Assembly (NCBI GenBank): GCA_023548195.1
Contig: JAJHZJ010000808.1
Span: 2,895,182-2,959,181 of the forward strand
Direction of reading: 5' to 3'
From: Bettongia penicillata ogilbyi
Taxonomy: Eukaryota; Chordata; Mammalia; Diprotodontia; Potoroidae
DNA: 64,000 nt
The notes under the pieces were generated by a model. The model searched no databases and was not told the DNA's origin. It saw only the letters and a list, made by a program, of their open reading frames with translations. Positions 13,657 through 25,115 of this stretch are shown in pieces (the first letter of the stretch is position 1; each line of letters starts with the position of its first letter). Position numbers and translations under genes: made by a program.

Positions 13657-15570
13657 CTGTAAATAGAAATAAATGTTAGTTGTACTGGAAAGTAGGTTTA
13701 CTTTTTTAATTTTAACAGTATTGTTATTTTTTCCAAGTACATGTAAAGACAATTTTTAATATTCATTATTTATAAAATTTTGAATTCCAAATTTCCTCCC
13801 TCCCTAGGATGTAAGCAATTTGATATATGTTATACACATGCAGTCATGTAAAACACATTTCTATATTAGTCATGTTGTGAAGGAAGAAACAGAACAAAAG
13901 GGAAAAAAAAACATGAAAAAAATTTTAAAGTGAAAATAGTATGCTTCCATCAGCATTCAGACCCCATCAGTTTTTTCTCTTGATGTGGATAGCATTTTCT
14001 ATCATGAGTTATTTGGAACTGTCTTAGATCCTTAAGCTAAGTCAATCATACTTGATCATTGAAAATGTTGCTATTACTATGTACAGTGTTCTCTTGGTTC
14101 TGCTAACTTTATTTTGCATCAATTCTTGTAAGTCTTTTTGGGTTTTTCTGAAATCAGCCTGCTCATTATTTCTTATAGCACAATAATATTCCAGTACATT
14201 CATATACCACAACTTGTTTAGCCATCCTCCAATTGATGGGCATCCCCCCAATTTCCAATTCTTGGCCACCAAAAAAAGAGCTGCTGTACATATTTTTGTA
14301 TATTAAGGTCCTTTTACTTTTTAAATCTCTAGACCTTGTAGCGATATTGCTGGATCAAAGAGTATCACCCTTTTATCACCCTTTGGGCATAGTTCCAAAT
14401 TGTTCTCCAAATGGAGTTCATAACTCCATCAACAGTACATTAGTGTCCCAATTTTCCCACACTTTCTCCAACACATTATTTTCCTTTTCTGTCATACCAG
14501 CCAAACTGATAGGTGTGAGGTGCTACCTCAGAATTGTTTTAATTTGCACTTCTCTAATCAATAGTGATTTACAGCATTTTTTTTCATATGACTAAAGATA
14601 AATAGCTTTGATTTATTCATCTGAAAACTGCCTGTTCATATCCTTTCACCATTTAACAACTGAGGAATGACTTGTATTCTTATAAATTTAGCTCATTTCT
14701 CAATGTATTTGAGAAATAAGGACTTCACCAGAGACACTTGCTATAAAAGTTGTTTCCCATCTTTCTGCTTTCCTTCTAATCTTGGTCACAGTAGTTTCAT
14801 CTGCAGAAAAACTTTTTAAAATTATACAATCAAAATTATACATTTTACATTTCTTAATGCTCTCTATCTCTTATTTGATCATAAATTCTTCTCTTCTCCA
14901 TAAATCTGACAGGTAAACTATTCCTGACTTTCCTAGTTTGCTTATAGTATCACCCTTTCAATCTAAATCATGTACCCATTTCAACATATGCAGTGTGAGA
15001 TGTTGGTATATATCTAGTTTCCGTGATACTGTTTTCCAGTTTTCCCAGCAGTTTTTGTAAAATAGTGAGTTCTTATCCCAAAAGCTGGGATCTTTCATTT
15101 ATCAAACATTTGATTACTATGGGTCATTTATTATTGTGTCTTATGTACCTAATCTACTCCACTGATCTACCACTCTATTTCTTAGTCAGTATCAGATAAT
15201 TTTGATGACAGCCACATTATAACAAAATGTTCAATCTGGTTTGGCTAGGCCACTTTCCTTCACACATTTTTCATTAATTCCCTTGATATTCTTGCCTTTT
15301 TGTTCTTTCAAATTAATTTTGTTGGGTTTTTTCCTAGCTCTACAAAACGAGTCTTTGGTAGTTTGACTGATACAGCACTGAATGGGTAAATTAACTTAGG
15401 TAGAAATTGTCACTTTTATCATATTGGTTTGGCCTATCCATAGATAACTAATATTTTTCCAATTGCTTAAATTTGACTTTATTTATGTGAAAGTGTTTCA
15501 TTATTGTATTCATATAATCCCTGGGTTTGTTTGGGTAGGCAGACCCCAAAGTATTTTATACTGTCCACAG

Positions 15571-16210
15571 CTATTTTAAATGGAATTTCTCTATCTTATC
15601 CTGCTGGACTTTTTTGGTAATATATAGAAATGCTGATGATATATGAATGTTTGTTTTATATCCTGCAACTTTGCCAAAGTTGTTAATTATTTCAAGTAGT
15701 GTTTTAGTTGAGTCTTTAGGATTTTCTAAGTTTACCCTCATTGCCTGTCCTAATTTCTTCAATTTTTTTCTTGTCTTATTACTAAAGCTAGCATTTCTAG
15801 TACAACATTGAATAATAGTGATGATAATGATAATTATAGCTTATCCTCATTACATATAATGCTTGCTGATGGTTTTAGAGATACCATTTATCATTTAAAG
15901 GAAAGTTCCATTTATGCCTATGATCTCCAGTGTTTTTAACAGGAATGGGTGCTGTATTTTGGAAAAAACATTTTTTGCATCTATTGAGATAATCATATTA
16001 TTTTTGTTGGTTTTGTTATTGATATGGCTAATTATCCTTCGAGTTGAACTAACTTGCATTTTTGATACAAATCCCACCTGCTCTTAGTGTACGATCCTGG
16101 TAATATATTTCTGCAATCTCCTTGACAGTATTTTATGCAAAAGTTTTGAATCTAAATTTATTAAGGAAATTGGTCTATAGTTTTCTTTGTTTTGACTCTC
16201 CCTTCCCTAG
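15571..16210 (-). pseudogene. L1 ORF2 reverse transcriptase remnant
   Basis: Minus-strand frames contain ENYRPISLINLDSKLL-type sequence (about 16195-16140), GFVSKMQVSSTRRIISHINN, then IISIDAKNVFSKIQHPF. These are RT fingers and palm motifs of L1 ORF2. Around 15760-15580, VNLENPKDSTKTLLEIINNF and KTNIHISSAFLY correspond to the segment after the active-site loop. Stops and frameshifts separate these blocks. Confidence 0.85.
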
Positions 16211-16297
16211 TTTAGGTACCTATATCTGTTTCATAAAAGGAATTTGGTAGGATTCCTTTCTCCCCTATTTTCTCAAATAGTTTATATATTAGAATTA

Positions 16298-17540
16298 CAG
16301 TAGAACCTTGGTTTGCAAGTAACTTGGTTTATATATTTCACAAAATCTGTTGTTCAGGATGAACAAAAACTCACAGTATGAATGTACTGTGTAAAATTCA
16401 CAGTACTATGATCTACAATATTTGTAACAATGGCCACAGTGAAGAAGAAGACTGAAAAGGAAGGTGCAAAGAAGAAGGAGACCATTACATTGGAAACGAA
16501 AAAAGAAATCACTGAGAAGCATGAACATGGTGTACATGTGGTTTTATAGCTGGTCTGCATCTGCAATCTGCACCATTTTGAAGAAGGATGAAATAAAGGC
16601 AGTAGATGCAGCAAAAGGGGTCATAAGAATATCAAAGTAACGGCCATGTGTTCTAGAAAATGTTGAAAAGTTGCTTCTCATGTGGATGGAGAAGCAGTTA
16701 GCAGGTGATACTATAAATGAAAACAAAGAGCTGGTGGAGGAACATAACCAGGAGCTGATGACAAATGAACTGATGGATCTGCATGAGGAACAACAGCATG
16801 AGGTTGTAGAGGATATCTCATCAGAGGAGGAGGTTGAGAGGTCGGAGGAATCCCTCACATCAAGGTAGATTAGGAAGGTTTATCAGATGTGGGAAAAAGT
16901 GCAAAATTGTGTTGAAAAACATCACCCAAATAAGGCTATAGAAATGAGAGCCATGAATATTTTTAACAATAACACAATGTCACATTTCTGTGACATTCTG
17001 AAAAAACATCAAAAACAAGTGTTGTTAGATAGATTCCTAGTCAGAAGAGAATGTAAAGAAACAAAATTAGTGAGTCAAAAAATTAAAGTGATCTAAAAAA
17101 CGAAAAATAAGCGAAGGCAGTAGTGTTAGTCTTACTTTTAGTGAAAGTAGCATAAGAGAGAACACTCCCAATGTTGAAATTCCCGATGTTCTCATAAAAG
17201 GAGATTTTCTTTCCAAGCAATAACCTTTCTTTCTCTTCCTCCTCCCTCTCATCTCTCTCACACCAGCTGCGACTCTTCTCAAAGGTAAAGTACAGGTTAA
17301 TTTATTTTATTTTCAGTTTATACTGTGTACTAATCATTGCTGTTGTATTTCAGGCTCATTAGGGACTAAAAACTTACTTAAAATTATAAATAATTATTTT
17401 TATGTGAATATTTTTGGTGATGGTACCAATCATCTGACTTCATGTTATTTCCTATGGAAAAATTCACTTTGCAATATGAACAAATCACATGACAAACAGA
17501 ATACTGGAATGAATTTAATTTATAAACCAAGGTTCTACTG
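16298..17540 (+). mobile_element. Tigger-type (Tc1/mariner, pogo) deletion derivative
   Basis: The terminal inverted repeats begin CAGTAGAACCTTGGTTT at both ends (17 identical bases) and are flanked by TA dinucleotides at 16296-16297 and 17541-17542, the expected duplication. The total length is 1,243 bp. Inside are two transposase remnants on the plus strand: an N-terminal DNA-binding part at about 16430-16700 (TLETKKEITEKHEHG, then DAAKGVIRISK) and a C-terminal acidic part at 16671-17096. The catalytic DDD region is missing, so the element is non-autonomous. It sits inside the minus-strand L1. Confidence 0.88.
16430..17096 (+). pseudogene. Tigger transposase remnant
   Basis: The N-terminal helix-turn-helix (jerky/pogo type) is recognisable, followed within the next 100 codons by QLAGDTINEN, NELMDLHEEQQHEVVEDISS and EEEVERSEESLTS from the C-terminus. 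The DDE/D catalytic core of about 200 residues has been deleted between QLAGDT and the acidic tail. Frameshifts lie near 16550 and 16870. Confidence 0.78.
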
Positions 17541-17552
17541 TAATTGTTCCTT

Positions 17553-18645
17553 GGAACACTAATGCATTGCTGGTGGAATTGTGAACTACTCCAACCATTT
17601 TGGAGAGTGATTTAGAACTATGCCCAAAGGGCTGTAAAACTGTGCATACTCTTTGACCCAGCAATACCACTTCTAGGTTTGTATCCCAAAGAGATCATAA
17701 AAATGAGAAAAGGACCCACATGCACAAAAATATTTATAGCAGCTCCTTTTGTGGTAGCCAAGAATTAGAAATTGAAGGGATGCCCATCAATTGGGGAATG
17801 GCTGAACAAGTTGCGGAACATGAATATAATGAAATACTATTGTGCTATAAGAAAAGAGAAAGAGCTCAAACCCTTAAAACTGAATGTTAAAAATTGTTTT
17901 TATATGCAACTAGGAAATGAGATATATGGGCAATGGGGTATAGAAATCTGTCTTACCCTACAGAAAAATAGAAGAGAAGGGGGTGGGAGGCAGTGATAGA
18001 AGGGAGGGAAGATTAGAGGAAAGGGTAATCAGAATATATGCTGGTCTGGGGTTAGGGGAGGGGGGAAATGGGGAGAAAATTTGAAATTCGAAATTTTGTG
18101 GAATGAGTGTTGAAAATTGAAATTAAGTGGGTTTTTTTCTAAAGAAATGATGAACCGGCAGATTTCAGAAAAACCTGGAGAGATTTACATGAACTGATGC
18201 AGAGTGAGGAGAGCAAAATCAGGAGAACAGTACACAGAGTAACAGTCACATTACACAATGACTAACTTTGAGAGACTTGACTCTTCTCAGCAATGAAAGA
18301 TTCTAAGACAACTCGAAAAGGCTCATGATGGAAAATGCTATCTACATCCAGAGAAAGAATTACAGAGTCTGAATGCAGATCTAGGACACTATTTTCAACC
18401 ATTTTTGGTTCATTTTGTTTTTTCTTTACTGTGATTTTTCCCTTTTGTTCTAATACTTCTTTCACAATATGACTAATGTAAAAACAGGTTTTATATAATT
18501 GTACATGTATAGCCTACATCAGATTGCATGCCATCTTGGGGAGGGAGAGGAAGGAGGGAAAAAAAAATTTGAAACTCAAAATCTTGTAAAAGTAAATGTT
18601 GAAAACTAAAAAAAAAAAAAATTTAATCAATTAATAGGGTTTTTT
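17553..18645 (+). mobile_element. 5'-truncated L1 3' end
   Basis: The segment starts at an ORF2 C-terminal part (CWWNCELLQP-type block near 17570), includes KLRNMNIMKYYCAIR near 17805, then the L1 3' UTR and an A-run at 18608-18622. It is interrupted at about 17855-18140 by a half-L1 3' piece. It lies head-to-head with the older minus-strand L1 that it entered. Confidence 0.8.
17855..18140 (+). mobile_element. Half-L1 3' fragment (copy 2)
   Basis: The last 250-290 bp of the half-L1 family (caatggggtatagaaatctg ... gagaaaatttgaaattcg) interrupt L1 ORF2 at the 'ctataagaaa' position. The L1 resumes at 18147 with 'tgatgaaccggcagatttca'. The duplication is short and imperfect (aagaaa). Confidence 0.7.
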
Positions 18646-18784
18646 TAATGTTTGGTAGAATTCACTAAAATCCATCTGGCCTTGAGGAATTTTTTCTTAG
18701 GGAGTTCACTGATGGCTTTTTCAATTTTTTTTTTCTAAAATGAGGTTATTTAAGTACTTTGTTTCCTCTTTTGCTAATCTGGGC

Positions 18785-18785
<1 letters not shown>

Positions 18786-18822
<37 letters not shown>
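18786..18822. repeat. (TA)n microsatellite
   Basis: About 18 TA units lie exactly where the poly(A) tail of the minus-strand half-L1 should be, so the repeat probably grew from that tail. Confidence 0.9.
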
Positions 18823-18823
<1 letters not shown>

Positions 18824-19849
18824 TGATTTATTAAACTTTTTACATTCATTTTCACAAAATTTTGGGTTCCAAATTTTCTTCCCTTTTATCCCCTCCCCCC
18901 ACCCCAATACTCCAAGCAATCTAATTTTCCCTATCACCAATCTGCCCTCCCTTCTATCCTCCCTCCCTTCTCTTGTCCCCATCTTCTCTTTTGTCCTATA
19001 GGGCCAGATGACTTTCTATTCCCCATCAACTGTATTTCTTATTTCCTAGTAGCAAGAACAATACTCAACAGCTGTTCCTCAAACTTTGAGTTCCAAATTC
19101 TCCCCATCCCTCCCTCCCCACCCATTCCCTTTGGGAAGGCAGGCAATTCAATATAGGCCATATCTGTGTAGTTTTACAAATGATTTCGATAACAGTCGTG
19201 TTGTGTAAGACTAATTGTATTTCCCTCCATCCTATCCTATCCCCCATTGTTTCTATTCTGTCTTTTGATCCTGTCCCTCCCTGAGTGTTGACTTCAAATT
19301 GCTCCCTCCTCCCATTGCCCTCCCTTCCATCATCCCCCCCACCCTGCTTATCTCCTTCTCCCCCATTTTCCTGTACTGTAAGATAGGTTTTCATACAAAA
19401 ATGAGTGTGCATTTTATTGCTTCCTTTAGTCGAATGTGATGAGGGTAAACCTCATGTTTTTTTTCAACTCTCCTCTTTTTCCCTCCACTAAAAAGTCTCC
19501 TGCTTGCCTCTTGAATGAGATATAATTTACTCCATTCCATTTCACCCTCTCTCCTCCCGCTACATTTCTCTCTCACCATTTACCTTCATTTCTTTTAAGG
19601 TATGGTCCCATCCTATTCAATTCACCTGTGTTCTCTGTCTCTGTATGTGCATGCATGTGTGTGTGCACGCACGCATGTACATGTATGTGTGCGTGTGTGC
19701 ATGTGTGTGTGTGTGGTCCCACCAACTACCCAGATACTGAGAAGTTTTAAGAGTTACAAATATTGTCTTTCCATGTAGGAATGTAAACAGTTCACCTTTG
19801 GTAAGTCCCTTATGACTTCTCTTTGCTGTTTACTTTTTCATGTTTCTTC

Positions 19850-20950
19850 TCATGCTTGTGTTGGAAAGTCAAATTTTCTTTTCAGCTCTGGTCTTTTCAT
19901 CAAGAATGCTTGAAAGTCCTCTGTTTCATTGAAAGACCATATTTTCCCCTGAAGTATTATACTCAGTTTTGCTGGGTAGGTGATTCTTGGTTTCAGTCCT
20001 AGTTCCTTTGACTTCTGGAATATCCTATTCCACACCCTTCGATCCCTTAATGTAGAAGCTGCTAGATCTTGTGTTATCCTGATTGTATTTCCAAAATGCT
20101 GGAATTGTTTCTTTCTAGCTGCTTACAATATCTTCTCCTTGACCTGGGAATTCTGGAATTTGGCCACAATGTTCCTAGGAGTTTCTCTTTTTGGATCTCT
20201 TTCAGGTGGCGATCGATGGATTCTTTCAATACTTATTTTGCCCTCTGGTTCTAGAATCTCAGGGCAGTTTTCCTTGATAATTTCATGAATGATGATGTCT
20301 AGGCTCTTTTTTTGATCATGACTTTCAGGTAGTCCCATAATTTTTAAATTGTCTCTCCTGGATCTATTTTCCAGGTCAGTTGTTTTTCCAATGAGATATT
20401 TCACATTCTCTTCCATTTTTTCATTCTTTTGGTTTTGTTTGGTGATTTCTTGGTTTCTCAGAAAGTCATTAGCCTCCATCTGTTCCATTCTAATCTTGAG
20501 AGAACTATTTACTTCAGTGAGCTTTTGAACCTCCTTTTCCATTTGGCTAATTCTGCTTTTGAAAGCATTCTTCTCCTCATTGGCTTTTTGAACCTCTTTT
20601 GCCAATTGAGTGAGTCTATTTTTCAAGGTGTTATTTTCTTCAGCATTTTTTTGGGTCTCCTTTAGCAAGGTATTGACCTGTTTTTCATACTTTTCTTGCA
20701 TCTCTCTCATTTCTCTTCCCAGTTTTTCCTCCACCTGTCTAACTTGATTTTCAAAATCCTTTTTGAGTTCTTCCATGGCCTGAGCTCACCGGACATCTAC
20801 CTAGGATGTCTGGGATACAGAGGCCCCGACCTCCACATCTTTCCCTGATGGTAAGAATTGTTCCTCGTCTTCAGAAATGAAAGGCAGGAACATCTGTCCC
20901 CTAAGAAAATAGCTTTCTATGGTCTTATTTTTCTTCCCTTTTCTGGGCAT
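19850..20950 (-). pseudogene. Best-preserved half-L1 ORF1, three in-frame stops
   Basis: A single frame of 366 codons runs from ATG at 20950 (MPRKGKKNKT) to the stop at 19850 without a frameshift. The coiled coil occupies roughly residues 59-160 (MEELKKDFENQVRQ onwards). The RRM-like domain carries RSRRDNLKIMGLPESH, and the C-terminal domain carries LKPRITYPAKLS. The frame is broken only by stops at 20803-20801, 20788-20786 and 20125-20123. The longest open piece is 217 codons from 20776, where GCCATGG gives a strong Kozak context. It is not translatable as a whole. Confidence 0.88.
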
Positions 20951-20959
20951 TTTCCCAGC

Positions 20960-21616
20960 TAGTTACTTGACTTCTGAGATTCCTCTCCACCCCCACCTAG
21001 ATCTGCCCAGCTAGTGCTTGGGGTCTGAGATTCAAATGCTGCTCCCCAGCCTTGGGGCTTTCAGTGGCAGGTGTGGCTGCTATTCAATGTGAGCTTAAGT
21101 TCTGGTGCTCGGGCATGACCACCTCTCAGGCTCAGTTCCCTCAGGGGGTTTATGGGGAGATCTTCAACAATGGACCTCCTGCCTGCTTGGGGAGTCCCGG
21201 GCCACCGCCATTGCCTCTGCCTCTGCCGCTGCCTCCCAAGGGGGCCCAAGCCACAGAGACACCCCGCTCCCCTCTCGGCCAGCCCAGAAGTCTCTCTCAC
21301 TGACCTGGAGCACCTGTGGGTGGAGGGACCTTCGCGGCCGCCGGAGATTCTGTCCCTGAAGCCTGCTCGGATCTGCTCCTCTGGGGCCTCGCGGCCAGGT
21401 CAGTGCAGGGGTGGGCTCTGCTGTTCGGAGTGCAACAGACCCCTGGGGATGGCTTTCCAGGGCTCTCTGGAACAGAAATCTCTTCCACTGTGTTTCTGCG
21501 CGGCTTGTAGTGCTCCAGAATTTGTGGGGAGTTCTTTTTACAAAAAATTTATGGGTTGTGGGTTCAGACCTAGCATACGTGAGTCTTTCTACTCCGCCAT
21601 CTTGGCTCCTCCCCTC
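20960..21616 (-). promoter_or_regulatory. Half-L1 5' UTR, CpG-rich, YY1-like start
   Basis: The GC-rich block upstream of ORF1 begins with ccaagatggc, the same YY1-type site found at the start of human L1, where YY1 sets the transcription start. The block is far richer in G+C and CpG than the surrounding DNA. Promoter activity is inferred from the family and not shown by the sequence. Confidence 0.5.
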
Positions 21617-22560
21617 TGGCATTTTATATTTTTGCAAATATTCATCTATTTCCTTTAGATTTTCAGATTTACTGGCATACAATTGGGCAAAATAGCTCCT
21701 AATTATTGTTTTAATTTCCTCCTTATTGGTGGTGAATCTATTCTTTGCATTTTTGAAACTGGTAATTTGGTTTTCTTCTTTTTCTAAATCAAATTAACCA
21801 ATGGTTTACCTATTTTATTGCTTTTTCATAAAACCACCTGTTAATTTTGTTTATTAATTCAAGAGTTTTCTCAATTTTAATTTTATTAATCTCTTCTTTG
21901 GTTTTCAGAATTTCTAATTTGGTATTTAACTGGGGATTTTTAATTTGTTTCTTTTTCTAACTATTTCAATTACATGTCTAATACACTGATCTGCTTGTTC
22001 TCTATTTTATTGAAGTAAGCATTTAAAGATAATAAATTTACTCTAAGTACTGCTCTGGCTGGATCTCATAAATTTTGTCATTTTCTTTGATGAAATTATT
22101 TATTGTTTCTATGATTTGTTCTTTGACCCACTCATTCATTAGGATTAGATTATTTAGTTTCCAATTAATTTTAATCTTTTTTCTAGGCTCTTTTATTAAA
22201 TGTAATTTTTATTGCATCATGACCTGCAAATGATGTATTTAATATATCTGCCTTTCTGCATTTGATTGTAAGATTTTTTTAATGCCTTAATACATGGTGA
22301 GTTTTCATGTGGGCACCATGTACTACTGACCAGAAAACTATACTCCTTTCTATCCCCATTTAATTTTCTCCTGAGGTCTATTATATATAACTATTCTAAA
22401 ATTCTGTTCACCTCCTTAACTTCTTTCTTGTTTATTTTGTGGTACCATTTATCTAGTTTTGAGGAGGGAAGGCTGAGGTCCCCCACTGAGACAGTTTTCT
22501 GGTCACTCATTTAACTTCTCCTTTAGAAATTGTGGTGTTGTATCATTTGGTGCACATATG

Positions 22561-22860
22561 CTAGGTGGTGCAGTGTACAGAGCACCAGTGCAGGAGTCAG
22601 GAGGACCAGAGTTCAAATTTCACCTCAGACTTTTGACACTCATTAGCTGTGTGACCTTGAGCAAGTCACTTAACCCCAATTGCCTCATCCTGGGTCATCT
22701 CCAGTCATCCTGAGGAATATCTGGTCACTGAATTCAGATGGCTCTGGAAGAAGTGAGGCTGGTGACCTGCACAGCCCTCCCTCACTCAAACAAAGTCAAG
22801 TATAAGTCATGTCATCATTTCTCTGATTGCATGGTCTTCTTCAGCAACAAAAGATGAATA
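22561..22860 (+). mobile_element. tRNA-headed marsupial SINE with RTE-type tail
   Basis: The head, ctaggtggtgcagtgtacag ... gagttcaaatttcacctc, holds A- and B-box-like pol III promoter sequence. The body continues 'gtgaccttgagcaagtcact', and the long tail ends 'gtcttcttcagcaacaaaag'. This arrangement fits tRNA-RTE SINEs of the MAR1/WSINE type. It interrupts the minus-strand L1 with a short duplication around 'catatgct'. Confidence 0.85.
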
Positions 22861-23889
22861 CATGCTTAGTATTGGTATTACTTCATTGTGTATGGTACTT
22901 TTTAGCAAATTGTGATATCTTTCCTTGTCTCTTTTAATTAGATTTATTTTTACTTTTACTTGGTGTGACATCATGATTGCCACCCTTGCTTGTTTTTTCA
23001 CTTCAGTTGAAGCATAATATATTTTTCTTTGGCCTTTTACTTTTATTCAAAGTATGTATCTCTACCTCAAACATATTTCTTGTAAACAATGTACTATCAG
23101 AGTCTGTTTTCTAAATCACTCTGCTGTGTGTTTCCATTTTATGGGTGAATTCATCCCATGAATACTCACAGTTATGATTATTAAATGTGTATTTCCCTCC
23201 ATCTTATTTTTCCCCCATTTATACTTTTCTCTCCTTTCACCCTGTCCCTCTTCAATATTGTTCTGTTTCTGATCACCTCCCTTAATCTGTTCTATCTTCT
23301 ATCAGTCACCCAACAAGTTTTCTTGTCCCCCTTATCTCCTCCTACTTCCCTAGAATGTAAGATCGATTTCTAGACCCAACTGAGAATGTATGTTATTTCC
23401 TCTATGAGCCAAATCTGATGAGAGGAAGGTTCAAACAATGCCCACATCCCATCCTTCTTTCCCTCCAGTATAATAGGTCATTGTGCCTCTTCATGTGCAA
23501 TCCTCTTTCTCACCACTCAATATTTTTCTATTATCCTATCAAAGTCAAAAAATACTGTACCCTCTGTTTATGAGTACTTCTTCTAACTGCTCTAATGGAG
23601 ATACAATTCTTTTTGCTTATTTTTAGAAATACAATTATTAAGAGTTGCAAGTATTATCTTTCCATGTAGGGATGTAAACAGTTTAACCTTACTGAATAAC
23701 TTTTATGTTTTTTTTCTTCTTGTTTACCTTTTTATGATTCCTTTGAGTCTTGTATTTGAAAACTGAATTTTCTGTTCAGTGCTGATCTTTTCATCAGGAA
23801 TGTTTGAAAGTTCTCTATTTCATTGAATTTTCGTTTTTCCCCTTGGAAGATTATGCTCAGTTTTACTAGGTAATTGATTCCTGATTGTA

Positions 23890-23978
23890 AGCCCTCCCTC
23901 ACTCAAAACAAATTCAAGTGCAAGTCATGTCATCATTCCTTTGCGGCATGGTCTTCTTTGGTAACAAAGGATGAATAC
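23890..23978 (+). mobile_element. SINE/RTE 3' tail fragment
   Basis: This is the same tail as in the SINE at 22561 (gccctccctcactcaaa ... gtcttctttggtaacaaagg) without the tRNA head. It abuts the truncated 5' end of the old L1. Confidence 0.75.
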
Positions 23979-23979
23979 A

Positions 23980-24440
23980 AACAAAGATGATCTGGTACTC
24001 CCATCTCTAAAGATTTGCCACATTTTATTGTGACTCACACAGTTAAAGATTTTAGTATAGTCAATGAATGAGTAGTTTTGGGTTTTTTTTTTTCTGGAAC
24101 TTCCTTGCTTTCTCTATAATCCAATAAATCTTGACAATTTGGTCTCTAGTTCCTCTGCCTCTTCAAAAACCAGCCCACTCTTCCAGTAATTCTCAGTTCA
24201 TATAATGCTTGCAGAATCTTAACCTTGCTGGCATGGAAATGAGTAGAACTGTTTGGTAATTTGAACATTCCTCAGCATTGCCCTTCTTTGGGATTGGGAT
24301 GTAAACTGATCTTTTCCAATCCTGTGGCCACTGCTAAGTTTTCCAAATTTGCTGGCACATAGAGCATAGCACTTTAACAGCATCATCTTTTAGGATTTTA
24401 AATGACTCAGCTGGAATTCTATCCCCAAAATGTATCCCTC
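23980..24440 (-). pseudogene. RTE-BovB reverse transcriptase fragment
   Basis: The minus strand reads QIWKT*QWPQDWKRSVYIPI, PKKGNAEECSNYQTV, RGRGTRDQI and EKARKFQ in broken frames. These are diagnostic RT blocks of BovB-type RTE elements. RTE-BovB is patchily distributed among vertebrates and is known to have moved horizontally. The fragment is heavily mutated, with no intact frame. Confidence 0.85.
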
Positions 24441-24895
24441 TTCTAAATTTCCTTATCATCTTTATATTCAATTATATAGGTTCAGTGTTAGCCTCACCCT
24501 CACTCATGTCATATATCTAATCAGCAACCAAATCTCATTGTTGTTAAGGAACTGCACTGAGTTCAAGATTCCTCAGTGCCATCCTTCCTTCAAAACTTTA
24601 CTCTTATGAGTCATAAGTAAAAGAGGATAGTAGCAAGATATGAATAATTTAATTGAAATAATTACGAAATGTCAAATTTTTAAATGACAATAGTCATGAG
24701 CTTTGTCCAATCTTCTCATTTACAATCCTATGTCACCTTTCCAGACAGCTCTAAAGGACTGTGCCAACAACATAACTCAGGAGTCTTGGTCTTACAGGAT
24801 TTTACCCAAGGATATGAAGCAAGTGCGCCACATCAACAATGCTAAAACATTAATGGTGCACTTTTGTAGTAGGAAAACACTGGAAATCAATTAAC
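24441..24895. other. Unassigned intronic sequence
   Basis: About 450 bp follow the BovB piece. A 63-codon open frame at 24703-24894 shows no family I recognise. Confidence 0.4.
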
Positions 24896-25115
24896 AAGCA
24901 TTTATTAAGCTTCTACTATGCACCAAGCACATAAGGCACAAGGGCAGCTAGGAGGCAGAATAGCTAGAGCGCCAATCTCAGGTTCAGGAAAACTCAACTT
25001 CCTGAGTTAAAATCTGTGTGACCCTGGGCAAGTCATTTAACTCTGTTTGCTTCAGTTTCCTCATCTGCAAAATAGGCTGGAGAAAGAAATGGCAAATCAT
25101 TCCAGTAATACCTTC
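24896..25115 (+). repeat. L2-like end plus tRNA-type SINE
   Basis: A short 'aagcatttattaagcttcta' relic is followed by a tRNA-headed SINE (ggcagctaggaggcagaata ... gtgaccctgggcaagtcatt ... tcagtttcctcatctgcaaa). The SINE lacks a full RTE tail. Confidence 0.65.

Larger units (their letters stand above)
18823..21616 (-). mobile_element. Full-length half-L1 copy 3
   Basis: Read on the minus strand, the copy starts at 21616 with aggggaggagccaagatggc, followed by a GC-rich 5' UTR (to about 20960), ORF1 (20950-19850), a TG/CA microsatellite (19640-19720), and the purine-rich 3' segment ending in tttaataaatcaattt at 18823. There is no ORF2. It split an older L1 between the codons YKMP and the next residue. 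An imperfect duplication (tctgggcattatat / tctggcattttatat) flanks it. It is the only full copy in the WDR19 sense orientation. Confidence 0.88.
13757..23888 (-). mobile_element. Old L1 split by at least four insertions
   Basis: One minus-strand L1 can be followed in pieces: 13757-16297 (3' end to RT), about 18646-18785, 21617-22560, and about 22862-23888 (5'-truncated within ORF1). Peptide continuity proves it is one element: the part at 21617-21690 ends with SKSENLKEIDEYLQKYKMP and the next piece near 18775-18700 starts with the residues that follow in L1 ORF2 (KKKIEKAISELPKK). The pieces total about 4.7 kb, close to a full ORF2 plus the ORF1 end. It is in the sense orientation relative to WDR19. 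All frames are broken. Confidence 0.85.

Noticed and set aside
24703..24894. 63-codon plus-strand frame beside the BovB fragment
   Set aside because: No recognisable family, no splice or promoter context, and length is within chance expectation for this region.
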